Source: Candidatus Pelagibacterales bacterium
Lineage (GTDB): Bacteria; Pseudomonadota; Alphaproteobacteria; Pelagibacterales; AG-422-B15
Direction of reading: 5' to 3'
Length of the DNA stretch: 7,959 bases
Assembly: GCA_016777745.1 (NCBI GenBank)
Contig: JADHQX010000052.1
Location: 1 to 7,959 of the forward strand
Shown: in pieces, positions 1 to 6,470 of the stretch
How positions within the stretch are numbered: position 1 is the stretch's first letter
Layout: the number at the start of each line of letters is the position of its first letter
Made by a program: the position numbers and the translations under genes
Notes under the pieces: model-generated
What the model was told of the DNA's origin: nothing
Seen by the model: the letters and a program-made list of their open reading frames with translations, nothing else
The model's database searches: none

Positions 1-1749
1 GCAGAACTTGAACGTGCAAGTCAAGCATACAGAGCTGCCGGCGCAGTTGGTGCCCTTGGCGCAGAAGGCATGTCTGGACTTGGTAAGCAGGCTGTTCAAG
101 CAGGATTGAGTTTTAGTACATTTAGCAAAGTTGCAGCCGAAGGTGCCGAAGGGTTAACGTTTGCGTTTGGTGACAGTGCAACTGGTGTAAAGAGATTTGC
201 TGATGCTAGCCAAGCAATGCAGCCGTTTAGACGCGGATTGTTGGCATTGGGTGTTAGTGCTGAACAGCAAAATGAACTTACAACCAAGTATATTGCGCTA
301 CAAGCAAGACAAGGCAATATTGAAGGCAGGAGTGCTAGAGATCTTGCACAAGGATCAAAGAATTATATCACACAGTTAACAGCATTGAGCAGACTCACTG
401 GTAAAAGTGTTGATGAACAACAAAAAGCCATGGATGAGCAAATGCGCAATGTGCGTATGGCTGCCGCAGTTGCTGACGTACAAAGCAGACTAGGTGAAGA
501 TGCTGCCACTGCAATGAAAAACACCACAGCAGCTATTACTTCGATGGCTCCTAATATTGGCAAAGGCTTGCAGGATGCACTTAGTGGCAACTTGGGCACA
601 CAGGCTGCACAAGAATTCCAATTAGCAGCAGGCGAAATGGGTGCCCAAGCAGTTGACATGTTGCGCAATGGCAAGATCAGTCAAGAAGAAGCCACTGCAA
701 TGATCCAAGAAGGTGTTAAAAGGCAAGCGGCTGCTATTGGTGGACCACAAACAATTGGTGCAGTTGCAGGACTGGGAACAGCTTTTGACAATGTGTTAGG
801 CGACATGCTTGCAATGGGACAGAGAACCACATTAACAGCAGAACAAATTAAAGGTCTTGGAACAGCACAGGAAAATCTAAAAACCACCACAGACGGCACA
901 ACCAATGCAATGATTAATGCAAATGAGAGCATGTTAAAAAGTGCGCAAGCACTAGATGCACTTGCATTGCAAACAACATTGCCATTGGCAGCCAAAGGCA
1001 TTGAAGTGTTTACTGAAGGCATGATGAAAGCAACTGAATACATGTTGAGTTTTTCCGGCATGAGTGCAGAAGAAATTGCTGCTAAACTGGAAACAGACGC
1101 AACCAAAGCTGCCACCGGAAAAGATGAAATTGATTGGTCAAAAGCTGCTGGTGATGCAATAACAATGGGATTAGGAGGTGCAGCGTTAGGCGCCGCTTTT
1201 GGCGGTCCAATTGGCGCAGCCGTTGGACTTGCACTTGGTACTGCATTTGGAGGCTTAACCAGTATATTTGGAGGCGAAAGAGCAGTAGGCGGACCAGTTG
1301 AAGCTGGAAAACTGTACAAAATTGGTGAAAGAGGTGTTGAAGCATTTGTGCCAAATATGTCTGGCACAATCTTGCCAAACGATCAACTGTCACAAATGTC
1401 AGATGCAGCAAATACAAGATCTAATATGGTTATGCCAAATGATCAGCTGTCACAAATGTTAGATGCAGCTATGCCAAAAGATGGTATGGTCATGCCAAAC
1501 GATCAACTTACAAAAATGTCAAACATAGCTGGTCCTGCAAACAGTTATAACAGTGCTGACTATGGTAGTGCAGTGTCAGCAAATTTACCTGAAAAAACAC
1601 AGACAGCTGAGCAACCCACAGAAAATACAGCAGGCAGCTCAAACAATGCTCTAATGGAAGCCAGTATTAACAGACTGGATCAACTTGTATCAGCCATGAG
1701 TCGCAACAACGACATCAATACCAAAATACTCCAAGCAGCGAATCGATAA
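1..1749 (+). CDS. Tape-measure-like tail protein, 3' part (5' end outside window)
   Basis: The reading frame is open to the left edge (23 codons before the first ATG at 70), so at least 582 residues are seen and the N-terminus is missing. It is Ala/Gln/Gly-rich and mostly helical. A Gly/Ala-rich hydrophobic stretch lies at nt 1141-1272 (GLGGAALGAAFGGPIGAAVG), as in many tape-measure proteins. It is followed by GGPVEAGKLYKIGERGVEAF (from nt 1288) and then VPNMSGTILPND, the 'GGPV..G..Y.(V/I)GE.G.E.FVP...G.I.PN' motif common near the C-termini of phage tail tape-measure proteins. Three 20-residue PNDQL repeats follow, then a Ser/Asn/Thr-rich linker and a short helical end. Such proteins set tail length and thread through the tail tube. 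Here that role is inferred from the motifs. In T4 the tape measure (gp29) lies elsewhere, so a different virion protein sharing this C-terminal module is possible. Confidence 0.7.
   Translation, partial: AELERASQAYRAAGAVGALGAEGMSGLGKQAVQAGLSFSTFSKVAAEGAEGLTFAFGDSATGVKRFADASQAMQPFRRGLLALGVSAEQQNELTTKYIALQARQGNIEGRSARDLAQGSKNYITQLTALSRLTGKSVDEQQKAMDEQMRNVRMAAAVADVQSRLGEDAATAMKNTTAAITSMAPNIGKGLQDALSGNLGTQAAQEFQLAAGEMGAQAVDMLRNGKISQEEATAMIQEGVKRQAAAIGGPQTIGAVAGLGTAFDNVLGDMLAMGQRTTLTAEQIKGLGTAQENLKTTTDGTTNAMINANESMLKSAQALDALALQTTLPLAAKGIEVFTEGMMKATEYMLSFSGMSAEEIAAKLETDATKAATGKDEIDWSKAAGDAITMGLGGAALGAAFGGPIGAAVGLALGTAFGGLTSIFGGERAVGGPVEAGKLYKIGERGVEAFVPNMSGTILPNDQLSQMSDAANTRSNMVMPNDQLSQMLDAAMPKDGMVMPNDQLTKMSNIAGPANSYNSADYGSAVSANLPEKTQTAEQPTENTAGSSNNALMEASINRLDQLVSAMSRNNDINTKILQAANR
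1372..1530 (+). repeat. 60-bp in-frame tandem repeat, about 2.65 copies
   Basis: Copies start at 1372, 1432 and 1492, exactly 60 bp apart. They encode a 20-residue unit whose core is (L/M)PNDQLSQM.DAA. The first two copies are nearly identical over their first 39 bases. The third has drifted (LTKMSNIAG). The repeat lies directly after the tape-measure GTI.PN motif, so it looks like duplication of that motif's tail. Confidence 0.85.
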
Positions 1750-1750
1750 C

Positions 1751-1758
1751 GATAAATA
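1751..1758 (+). promoter_or_regulatory. T4-type late promoter (GATAAATA) for the portal gene
   Basis: GATAAATA matches the NATAAATA motif of T4-like cyanophage late promoters and differs from T4 TATAAATA only in the first base. It starts two bases after the stop codon of the tape-measure-like gene. With T4 spacing (motif at -13 to -6), transcription would start near 1764. That gives a leader of about 31 nt before the portal ATG. No -35 element is expected, because the phage sigma factor gp55 reads only this box. Confidence 0.65.
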
Positions 1759-1794
1759 CTCTTGTTAACAGCAATGCGCATTGGAAAATAATAT

Positions 1795-3549
1795 ATGTCT
1801 TGGAAAAAGTATTTTAAAGTAGTGGGAAACGAAGGTGGCCAGCTTTCTCCCATTAGCGGACAAACACAGCGCGGTCCTAGCTACGGCACAGGTGGATCAG
1901 GCGGACAGTTTGGTTTTAAAAATTACCAAAGTCACTTGCCTGAAGTATATTCAGGACATCCCAACAGAATTGAACGCTACAATCAATACGAAAATATGGA
2001 TTGTGACAGTGAAATCAATGCCTGTTTGGATATTATTGCTGAGTTTGCTACACAGACCAATGAAAGCAACAACACACCGTTTGAAGTTGAGTACACAGAT
2101 ACTCCTACAAACAACGAAATTGAAATTATTAGAAAACAGCTACAACAGTGGACCAAGCTAAACAAGTTTGATCAAAGAATGTTCCGCATCTTTCGCAATA
2201 CATTGAAGTATGGCGATCAAGTGTTTGTGCGTGATCCAGAAACATTTGAACTGTACTGGGTTGACATGACCAAAGTTGTGCGTGTTATTGTAAATGAAAA
2301 TGAAGGCAAGCGTCCAGAGCAGTATGTTATCCGCGATATCAATCCCAACTTTCAAAATCTCAGCATTGCCCCAAAGCAAACCACAGACTACGGATCAAAT
2401 CCAAATGCCGGACAGATCACAGGTTCAGGCGGTGCAAACGGCAGTGCAAACTATACCATGCCAAACACACCACGAGCAGGTGGACAAAGCAGATTTGAGC
2501 ATACCATCAATGAAACAGTTATTGATGCTAAAAATGTTATTCATCTAGGACTTAGTGAAGGCCTGGACTTTTATTGGCCGTTCAGTCAAAGTGTGCTTGA
2601 GATGATCTTCAAAGTGTTCAAGCAAAAAGAACTGCTAGAAGATTCAATCCTTATCTATCGTGTACAACGTGCGCCAGAGCGCAGAGTGTTCTACATTGAT
2701 GTAGGCAACATGCCTTCGCACCTTGCAATGCAGTTTGTGGAACGTGTTAAAAACGAAGTGCATCAAAGACGTATTCCCAATCAGCAAGGCGGACAAGCCG
2801 GTACCACAATGGATACCACATACAATCCGCTGTCAATCAACGAAGATTACTTTTTCCCACAAACTGCTGAAGGCCGCGGATCAAAAGTTGAAACGCTTCC
2901 GGGTGGTGAGAATCTTGGACAGATTGATGATTTAAAATACTTCAACAACAAGATGTGCAGAGGACTGCGTGTTCCTAGCAGCTACTTGCCTACTGGCCCA
3001 GACGATTCGGATCGACCAATGAATGATGGTCGTGTTGGCACTGCACTTATTCAAGAATACAGATTCAATCAGTATTGTGAAAGACTGCAAAAGCAGGTTA
3101 TCCAAAAGCTAGATGACGAATTCAAAATGTTTATGCGCTGGAGAGGCTTTAACATTGATAACGGGTTATTCTCAATCAAATTTGCTCCACCACAAAACTT
3201 TGCCAGCTATCGTCAAGCAGAGCTTGATACCACTAGAATGCAAGCATTTGGTGCGCTAGAACAGCTTCCTTACTTTAGCAAGCGTTTTTTAATGAAGCGT
3301 TATCTAGGTCTAACTGACGATGAATTGCAAGAAAACACTGAGTTGTGGGGCGAAGAAACTGCCCAGCCCATTGAATCAGAACCGCAAGGCAGCGATTTGC
3401 GTACAGTTGGCGTTAGCCCAAGTGATATCGAAGGCGATATTGAAATGGGCGATGCAGTCAGTGCAGAAGCAGGCGCCGAAAGCGGCGGCGAAGTTGATGT
3501 CAATGTTGATATGGCAGCACCAGCAGCACCAGAAGCACCACCGGCATAA
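1795..3549 (+). CDS. gp20: Portal vertex protein gp20
   Basis: This 584-residue protein is the T4-type portal. The dodecamer starts prohead assembly, is the DNA channel and docks the terminase and neck. Diagnostic stretches are LPEVYSGHPNRIERY (48-62), MDCDSEINACLDIIAEFATQ (68-87), RAPERRVFYIDVGNMP (292-307, the T4-type portal signature), LPGGENLGQIDDLKYF (368-383) and RVPSSYLP (392-399). It is about 60 residues longer than T4 gp20 (524). Extra length lies in a Gly/Asn/Ser-rich segment at about 190-235 and in an acidic then Ala/Pro-rich tail from about 540, ending AAPAAPEAPPA. The start has only a weak Shine-Dalgarno (TGGA, 1782-1785). The upstream late promoter and the canonical MSWKKYFK-type N-terminus support it. 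A small gene follows after 8 bp. Confidence 0.97.
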   Translation: MSWKKYFKVVGNEGGQLSPISGQTQRGPSYGTGGSGGQFGFKNYQSHLPEVYSGHPNRIERYNQYENMDCDSEINACLDIIAEFATQTNESNNTPFEVEYTDTPTNNEIEIIRKQLQQWTKLNKFDQRMFRIFRNTLKYGDQVFVRDPETFELYWVDMTKVVRVIVNENEGKRPEQYVIRDINPNFQNLSIAPKQTTDYGSNPNAGQITGSGGANGSANYTMPNTPRAGGQSRFEHTINETVIDAKNVIHLGLSEGLDFYWPFSQSVLEMIFKVFKQKELLEDSILIYRVQRAPERRVFYIDVGNMPSHLAMQFVERVKNEVHQRRIPNQQGGQAGTTMDTTYNPLSINEDYFFPQTAEGRGSKVETLPGGENLGQIDDLKYFNNKMCRGLRVPSSYLPTGPDDSDRPMNDGRVGTALIQEYRFNQYCERLQKQVIQKLDDEFKMFMRWRGFNIDNGLFSIKFAPPQNFASYRQAELDTTRMQAFGALEQLPYFSKRFLMKRYLGLTDDELQENTELWGEETAQPIESEPQGSDLRTVGVSPSDIEGDIEMGDAVSAEAGAESGGEVDVNVDMAAPAAPEAPPA

Positions 3550-3552
3550 ATA
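3545..3552 (+). promoter_or_regulatory. T4-type late promoter (CATAAATA) overlapping the portal stop
   Basis: CATAAATA is an exact NATAAATA match and contains the portal stop codon TAA (3547-3549). If spaced as in T4 (-13 to -6), position +1 falls on 3558, the A of the next gene's ATG, so the transcript for that gene would be leaderless. It would also supply the acidic core protein and genes downstream. Function is inferred from the motif and its place at a gene junction. Confidence 0.55.
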
Positions 3553-3557
3553 TTATT

Positions 3558-3773
3558 ATGAAACTATTTGAATTTTTTAATGCAGCACCAGAAGGCTACC
3601 AGGATTTAGAGGATGATAATTCTACTCCTCAGCTTGGCGAACTGCGTAAAACAAAACTAACTCTTAAACAGATTTCAAAGCTGCGCCGCATGTATGACAT
3701 GCGCAACTATGAAAAAGAACAAGAGCTAAAAAAGATTCAAGCCCAATTTGCGCCACCTCCGCCGCAAATGTAA
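3558..3773 (+). CDS. Small conserved-looking head-cluster protein of unknown function (71 aa)
   Basis: A 71-residue protein sits between the portal and the acidic core protein, 8 bp after the portal stop. The N-terminus (MKLFEFFN) is hydrophobic and a short acidic, Gln/Ser/Thr-containing stretch follows. A basic helical region (LRKTKLTLKQISKLRRMYDM, 29-48) continues into a charged helix (YEKEQELKKIQAQF) and a Pro-rich end, APPPPQM. No transmembrane segment or catalytic motif is seen. I recall similar small proteins with an LRKTKLTLK..KLR core after gene 20 in marine T4-like phages, but no function is known to me. The position matches T4 gene 67, yet the protein is basic in its centre, unlike gp67. 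A scaffold or core component is a guess from context. No Shine-Dalgarno is visible, so initiation may be leaderless from the overlapping late promoter. Confidence 0.8.
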   Translation: MKLFEFFNAAPEGYQDLEDDNSTPQLGELRKTKLTLKQISKLRRMYDMRNYEKEQELKKIQAQFAPPPPQM

Positions 3774-3802
3774 GAATTTGTTAGAGATTTTTTCTTTAGC
3801 AC

Positions 3803-3810
3803 AATAAATT
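3803..3810 (+). promoter_or_regulatory. Possible late promoter (AATAAATT) upstream of the core protein gene
   Basis: AATAAATT fits NATAAATA except in the last base. It lies in the only sizeable intergenic gap inside the block, about 93 bp upstream of the acidic core protein start. A T4-spaced start near 3816 would leave a leader of about 87 nt that contains the inverted repeat at 3851-3868. The mismatch keeps confidence low. Confidence 0.3.
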
Positions 3811-3850
3811 CTTCGTTTTCTACCCATTTTACCACTATAACTACATAGTT

Positions 3851-3868
3851 TTTAACATCTATGTTAAA
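3851..3868 (+). repeat. Perfect 8-bp inverted repeat (TTTAACAT-CT-ATGTTAAA)
   Basis: TTTAACAT (3851-3858) and ATGTTAAA (3861-3868) are exact reverse complements separated by CT. In RNA this could form a 7-bp A/U-rich stem with the four-base loop UCUA. It lies 34 bp before the core protein start and 20 bp before its ribosome binding site, so it could be a weak leader hairpin or an operator. It is too AT-rich and lacks the T-run of an intrinsic terminator. Confidence 0.4.
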
Positions 3869-3887
3869 TATTACACTGAGCCCATAC

Positions 3888-3893
3888 AAGGAG
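3888..3893 (+). promoter_or_regulatory. Ribosome binding site AAGGAG that fixes the core protein start at 3903
   Basis: AAGGAG ends 9 bases before ATG 3903. The in-frame ATG at 3861 lies upstream of this site, falls inside the inverted repeat and has no purine-rich site of its own, so 3903 is the better start. The spacer contains TATAAATT, a 7/8 match to TATAAATA that is more likely just an AT-rich spacer. Confidence 0.8.
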
Positions 3894-3902
3894 TATAAAT
3901 TT

Positions 3903-4712
3903 ATGAACAAGTTTGAGCAACTAATCGAATACGTCATCAATGACGAACAAGATAAAGCTGAAGCACTTTTCCATGAAATCGTAGTAGACAAGTCTAAGGA
4001 CATTTACGAAGAGATCATGGCAGAAGAGTCAGAAGCTGAAAAAGATGACCATGCTGAAAAAGCTGGCGAAGAAGTTAAAAAAGACATCGAGTATGATGAC
4101 AAGATGGATGAGTCTATCGAAGAGTCAGAGCTTGGTGGATCACAAGTTGACGATCTTATCGACGAAGTAGAAGCCGAAGAAGAAGGCGTTGCTTTTGAAG
4201 ATGAAGAAGAAGAAATTGAAATGATCGACGTCGACACAGACGACGATGATGAAGACCTAGAAGATCGTGTAGTTGGTCTTGAAGACAAGCTAGACGAACT
4301 AATGGCAGAATTTGAAGATCTAATGGGTCAGGTTGATGACAACACTGACGAAATCGAAGACGAGCATGGTGAAGAAGAAGTTGACATTGATGTTGACGAC
4401 ATGGCCGGCGACGATATGGATGTAGACGTTGACATGGAAGAGCAATTTGAAAGCCTAGAAGAAGGCGTTGACCTAGTTGCTGCTCCTAAGCCAGTAACAA
4501 CAAGTGATTCAAGTAAATCACCAGTTGCTGCTAACAGCGGTGCAAAAGGCATGGATGCAAAGCCAGTATCAACAGATACAGCAGCTGAAAGTGGCCGTCC
4601 AACACCAAAGTCAACTGACCAAGGTAACACAACAAAGCCTGATGTAAAGCCTGCTCCTAAGCCGGACCTAGCACAAGCTTCTGGTGTGAACACCAAAAGT
4701 CCAATAGCTTAA
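3903..4712 (+). CDS. Acidic prohead core protein (gp67/gp68-like)
   Basis: From ATG 3903 this is 269 residues (an upstream ATG would add 14). Residues 1-40 (MNKFEQLIEYVINDEQDKAE, then ALFHEIVVDKSKDIYEEI) resemble the N-terminus of the T4 internal core protein gp67, a short helical LIE..(n)..A..LF.E motif. Residues about 40-190 are extremely rich in Asp and Glu (for example DTDDDDEDLED at 111-121), with a coiled-coil-like part, VVGLEDKLDELMAEFEDLMG (123-142). From about 195 the composition flips to a Lys/Pro/Ser/Thr-rich, probably disordered tail ending NTKSPIA. Marine T4-like phages carry similar long acidic 'prohead core' proteins in this place. T4 gp67 is only 80 residues. It likely packs inside the prohead with gp22 and is cut by gp21: IEE-S (72-75) and LEE-G (185-188) fit the cleavage rule. 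The choice between gp67 and gp68 is unsettled. Confidence 0.8.
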   Translation: MNKFEQLIEYVINDEQDKAEALFHEIVVDKSKDIYEEIMAEESEAEKDDHAEKAGEEVKKDIEYDDKMDESIEESELGGSQVDDLIDEVEAEEEGVAFEDEEEEIEMIDVDTDDDDEDLEDRVVGLEDKLDELMAEFEDLMGQVDDNTDEIEDEHGEEEVDIDVDDMAGDDMDVDVDMEEQFESLEEGVDLVAAPKPVTTSDSSKSPVAANSGAKGMDAKPVSTDTAAESGRPTPKSTDQGNTTKPDVKPAPKPDLAQASGVNTKSPIA

Positions 4713-4729
4713 TTAAGGGATAACCGAGT

Positions 4730-5356
4730 ATGGCTCTTTACCTTAGAGAAAACCTTACCTTTGAAACCGCACAAATTCAACTTGTTGAAGGCAAAGACGG
4801 TAAGGAACTCTATATGGAAGGCATCTGCATACAAGGTGGTGTTAAAAACGCCAATGAGCGAGTTTATCCTGTAAGTGAAATTACTAACGCAGTAAAGACA
4901 CTTAACGAGCAAATCAAAGAAGGTAACAGTGTTCTTGGTGAAGTAGATCACCCAGATGACCTTAAAATTAACCTAGACCGTGTATGTCACATGATTACTA
5001 ACATGTGGATGGATGGTCCAAATGGTTATGGAAAACTAAAGATACTTCCAACGCCAATGGGCGAGCTGGTTAAAACCATGCTACAATCAGGTGTAAGATT
5101 GGGTGTATCAAGTCGCGGTTCAGGTAACGTGGACCCGCATAACGGACATGTCAGTGACTTTGAAATTGTCACTGTCGATGTGGTCGCACAACCCAGTGCT
5201 CCAAATGCTTACCCTAAAGCAATCTATGAAGGATTAATGAACATGAAATATGGTCACCAAATTCTTGAGATGGCTAGGGAGTCTGGGAAAGACGACAAAA
5301 TACAAAAGTACTTGAAAGATGAGGTTTCTCGTCTTATCAAGGACCTAAAGATTTAG
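4730..5356 (+). CDS. gp21: Prohead core protease gp21
   Basis: The 208 residues match the length of T4 gp21 (212), a serine protease of MEROPS family S77 with a herpesvirus-protease-like fold. Visible motifs are LYMEGICIQGGVKNANERVY (27-46, N-terminal strand region), GEVDHPDD with the likely catalytic His74, and GVRLGVSSRGSG with the likely nucleophile Ser127 or Ser128. DFEIVTVDVVAQPSAPNAYP (143-162) carries an Asp that may complete the triad. The enzyme rides in the prohead core, cuts scaffold, core proteins and the capsid protein after (I/L)-x-E, then destroys itself. IYE-G at 165-168 is a candidate self-cleavage site. LVE-G at 18-21 also fits but lies in the conserved folded core. AAGGGA (4715-4720) is the ribosome binding site. 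The gene starts 17 bp after the core protein stop. Confidence 0.95.
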   Translation: MALYLRENLTFETAQIQLVEGKDGKELYMEGICIQGGVKNANERVYPVSEITNAVKTLNEQIKEGNSVLGEVDHPDDLKINLDRVCHMITNMWMDGPNGYGKLKILPTPMGELVKTMLQSGVRLGVSSRGSGNVDPHNGHVSDFEIVTVDVVAQPSAPNAYPKAIYEGLMNMKYGHQILEMARESGKDDKIQKYLKDEVSRLIKDLKI

Positions 5357-5365
5357 GAGAATCGC

Positions 5366-6448
5366 ATGTTAGATGCTATTAAACCACTACTGGATAGCGA
5401 TCTTGTCAATGAGGATACTCGCCAAGCTATTGCCGAACAATGGGAAGCAAAGCTAAGTGAAGCCAAAGAGACAGTTCGTGCAGAACTTCGTGAGGAGTTT
5501 GCACAACGCTATGAGCATGATAAAACTGTGATGGTAGAAGCCCTAGATAAAATGGTAACAGAAGGCCTGACAAGTGAACTTTCTGCTCTTAACGAGGAGA
5601 AAAAGGCACTTGCAGAGGACCGTGTAAAGTTTGCAAAATCAATGACAGAAAACGCCAACAAGTTTAACAACTTTATGGTTACAAAGCTGTCAGAAGAATT
5701 GCGTGAACTACGCAAGGACCGCAAAGTACAAGTAGAAGGTTTTGGGAAACTGGAATCTTTTGTTGTAGGTGCTTTGGCTGAAGAAATCAAGGAGTTTGCA
5801 GCAGACAAGAAAGACCTAGTTGAATCTAAGGTAAGACTTGTTCGCGATGCACGTGGACAACTTGAGGCACTGAAGAGCAAGTTCATCAAAGAATCTGCTA
5901 AGAAGATGTCAGCAACTGTTTCAACACATCTTAAGGCTGAACTAAGTCAACTACAAGAAGACATTAAAATTGCTCGTGAGAACAATTTTGGTCGTCGTAT
6001 CTTTGAAGCATATGCCACAGAGTTTGGTGCTACTCATCTCAATGAGAATGCAGAAGTACGCAAACTAAGTGAACTAATTGCTGAAAAAGACAAGCAGTTG
6101 GCGGAAGCCATCCAAGCTCAAACACAAGCTAAAAAACTTGTAGAGAGTAAAGATCACGAGATTAAAGTCATTCGTGAAGCCAATGAGCGTGATGCTACAT
6201 TGGACGAACTTCTATCTCCTCTCAATGATGAGAAGAGAGCAGTAATGACAAATCTACTCGAGAACGTTCAAACATCCCGTTTAAAGAACGCATTCGAAAA
6301 ATATTTGCCAGCAGTACTCAGCGAAGCAAAAGCCACTAAAAAGGCTGACAGCTTGGTTGAAGCAACTGGTAATAAATCTGCAAAGGCCGTCGAAGCAACC
6401 AGCAACACCAATAACGTTGTTGAACTAAAACGCCTAGCAGGGCTTTAA
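5366..6448 (+). CDS. gp22: Prohead scaffold (major core) protein gp22
   Basis: This 360-residue, Lys/Glu/Ala-rich protein is almost all predicted helix and coiled coil, with long heptad-like stretches at about 30-200 and 225-275. T4 gp22 is shorter (269). The segment ENNFGRRIFEAYATEF (205-220), between two coiled-coil regions, resembles the conserved motif of T4-like scaffolds, and ATLDELLSPLNDEKRAVMTN (277-296) is another conserved-looking block. The protein forms the internal scaffold on which gp23 assembles and is degraded by gp21 to peptides that leave or stay in the head. Sites matching the gp21 rule include LSE-A (30-33), LAE-A (245-248), LSE-A (318-321) and LVE-A (330-333). The ribosome binding site AGGAGA (5355-5360) overlaps the gp21 stop codon, which suggests translational coupling. 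Confidence 0.93.
   Translation: MLDAIKPLLDSDLVNEDTRQAIAEQWEAKLSEAKETVRAELREEFAQRYEHDKTVMVEALDKMVTEGLTSELSALNEEKKALAEDRVKFAKSMTENANKFNNFMVTKLSEELRELRKDRKVQVEGFGKLESFVVGALAEEIKEFAADKKDLVESKVRLVRDARGQLEALKSKFIKESAKKMSATVSTHLKAELSQLQEDIKIARENNFGRRIFEAYATEFGATHLNENAEVRKLSELIAEKDKQLAEAIQAQTQAKKLVESKDHEIKVIREANERDATLDELLSPLNDEKRAVMTNLLENVQTSRLKNAFEKYLPAVLSEAKATKKADSLVEATGNKSAKAVEATSNTNNVVELKRLAGL
6371..6378 (+). promoter_or_regulatory. Possible late promoter (AATAAATC) inside the gp22 end, for gp23
   Basis: AATAAATC fits NATAAATA except in the last base and lies 93 bp upstream of the capsid gene ATG, in the 3' end of gene 22. The T4 capsid gene has its own strong late promoter, so one is expected near here, and no better match is present in the 22-bp gap. 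It could be chance, since it falls on ordinary Asn-Lys codons. Confidence 0.25.
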
Positions 6449-6455
6449 AATATAG

Positions 6456-6464
6456 AAAAAGGAG
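6456..6464 (+). promoter_or_regulatory. Strong ribosome binding site of the capsid gene
   Basis: AAAAAGGAG with a 6-base spacer precedes ATG 6471. It is the strongest Shine-Dalgarno in the window, in keeping with the very high output needed for the major capsid protein. Confidence 0.85.
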
Positions 6465-6470
6465 ACAGAA

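Noticed and set aside
681..1367. 228-codon open frame on the - strand
   Set aside because: It lies fully inside the tape-measure-like gene, is a Pro/Ser/Ala-rich antisense shadow of its Ala/Gly-rich codons, and has no recognisable motif.
3894..3901. TATAAATT as a late promoter
   Set aside because: It sits between the AAGGAG site and ATG 3903. A transcript from it would lack that ribosome binding site, so it is more likely an AT-rich spacer.
3861..3902. Upstream in-frame start giving a 283-residue acidic core protein
   Set aside because: ATG 3861 lacks a ribosome binding site and lies within the inverted repeat. ATG 3903 has AAGGAG at 9-base spacing and begins the family-like N-terminus MNKFEQLIEY.
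4004..4696. Ser-rich open frames on the - strand
   Set aside because: They are antisense readings of the GAA/GAT/GAC codons of the acidic core protein. The poly-Ser composition is an artefact of that.
5509..5889. 126-codon - strand frame inside gene 22
   Set aside because: Ser/Leu-rich antisense shadow of a Lys/Glu-rich coiled-coil gene, with no supporting context.
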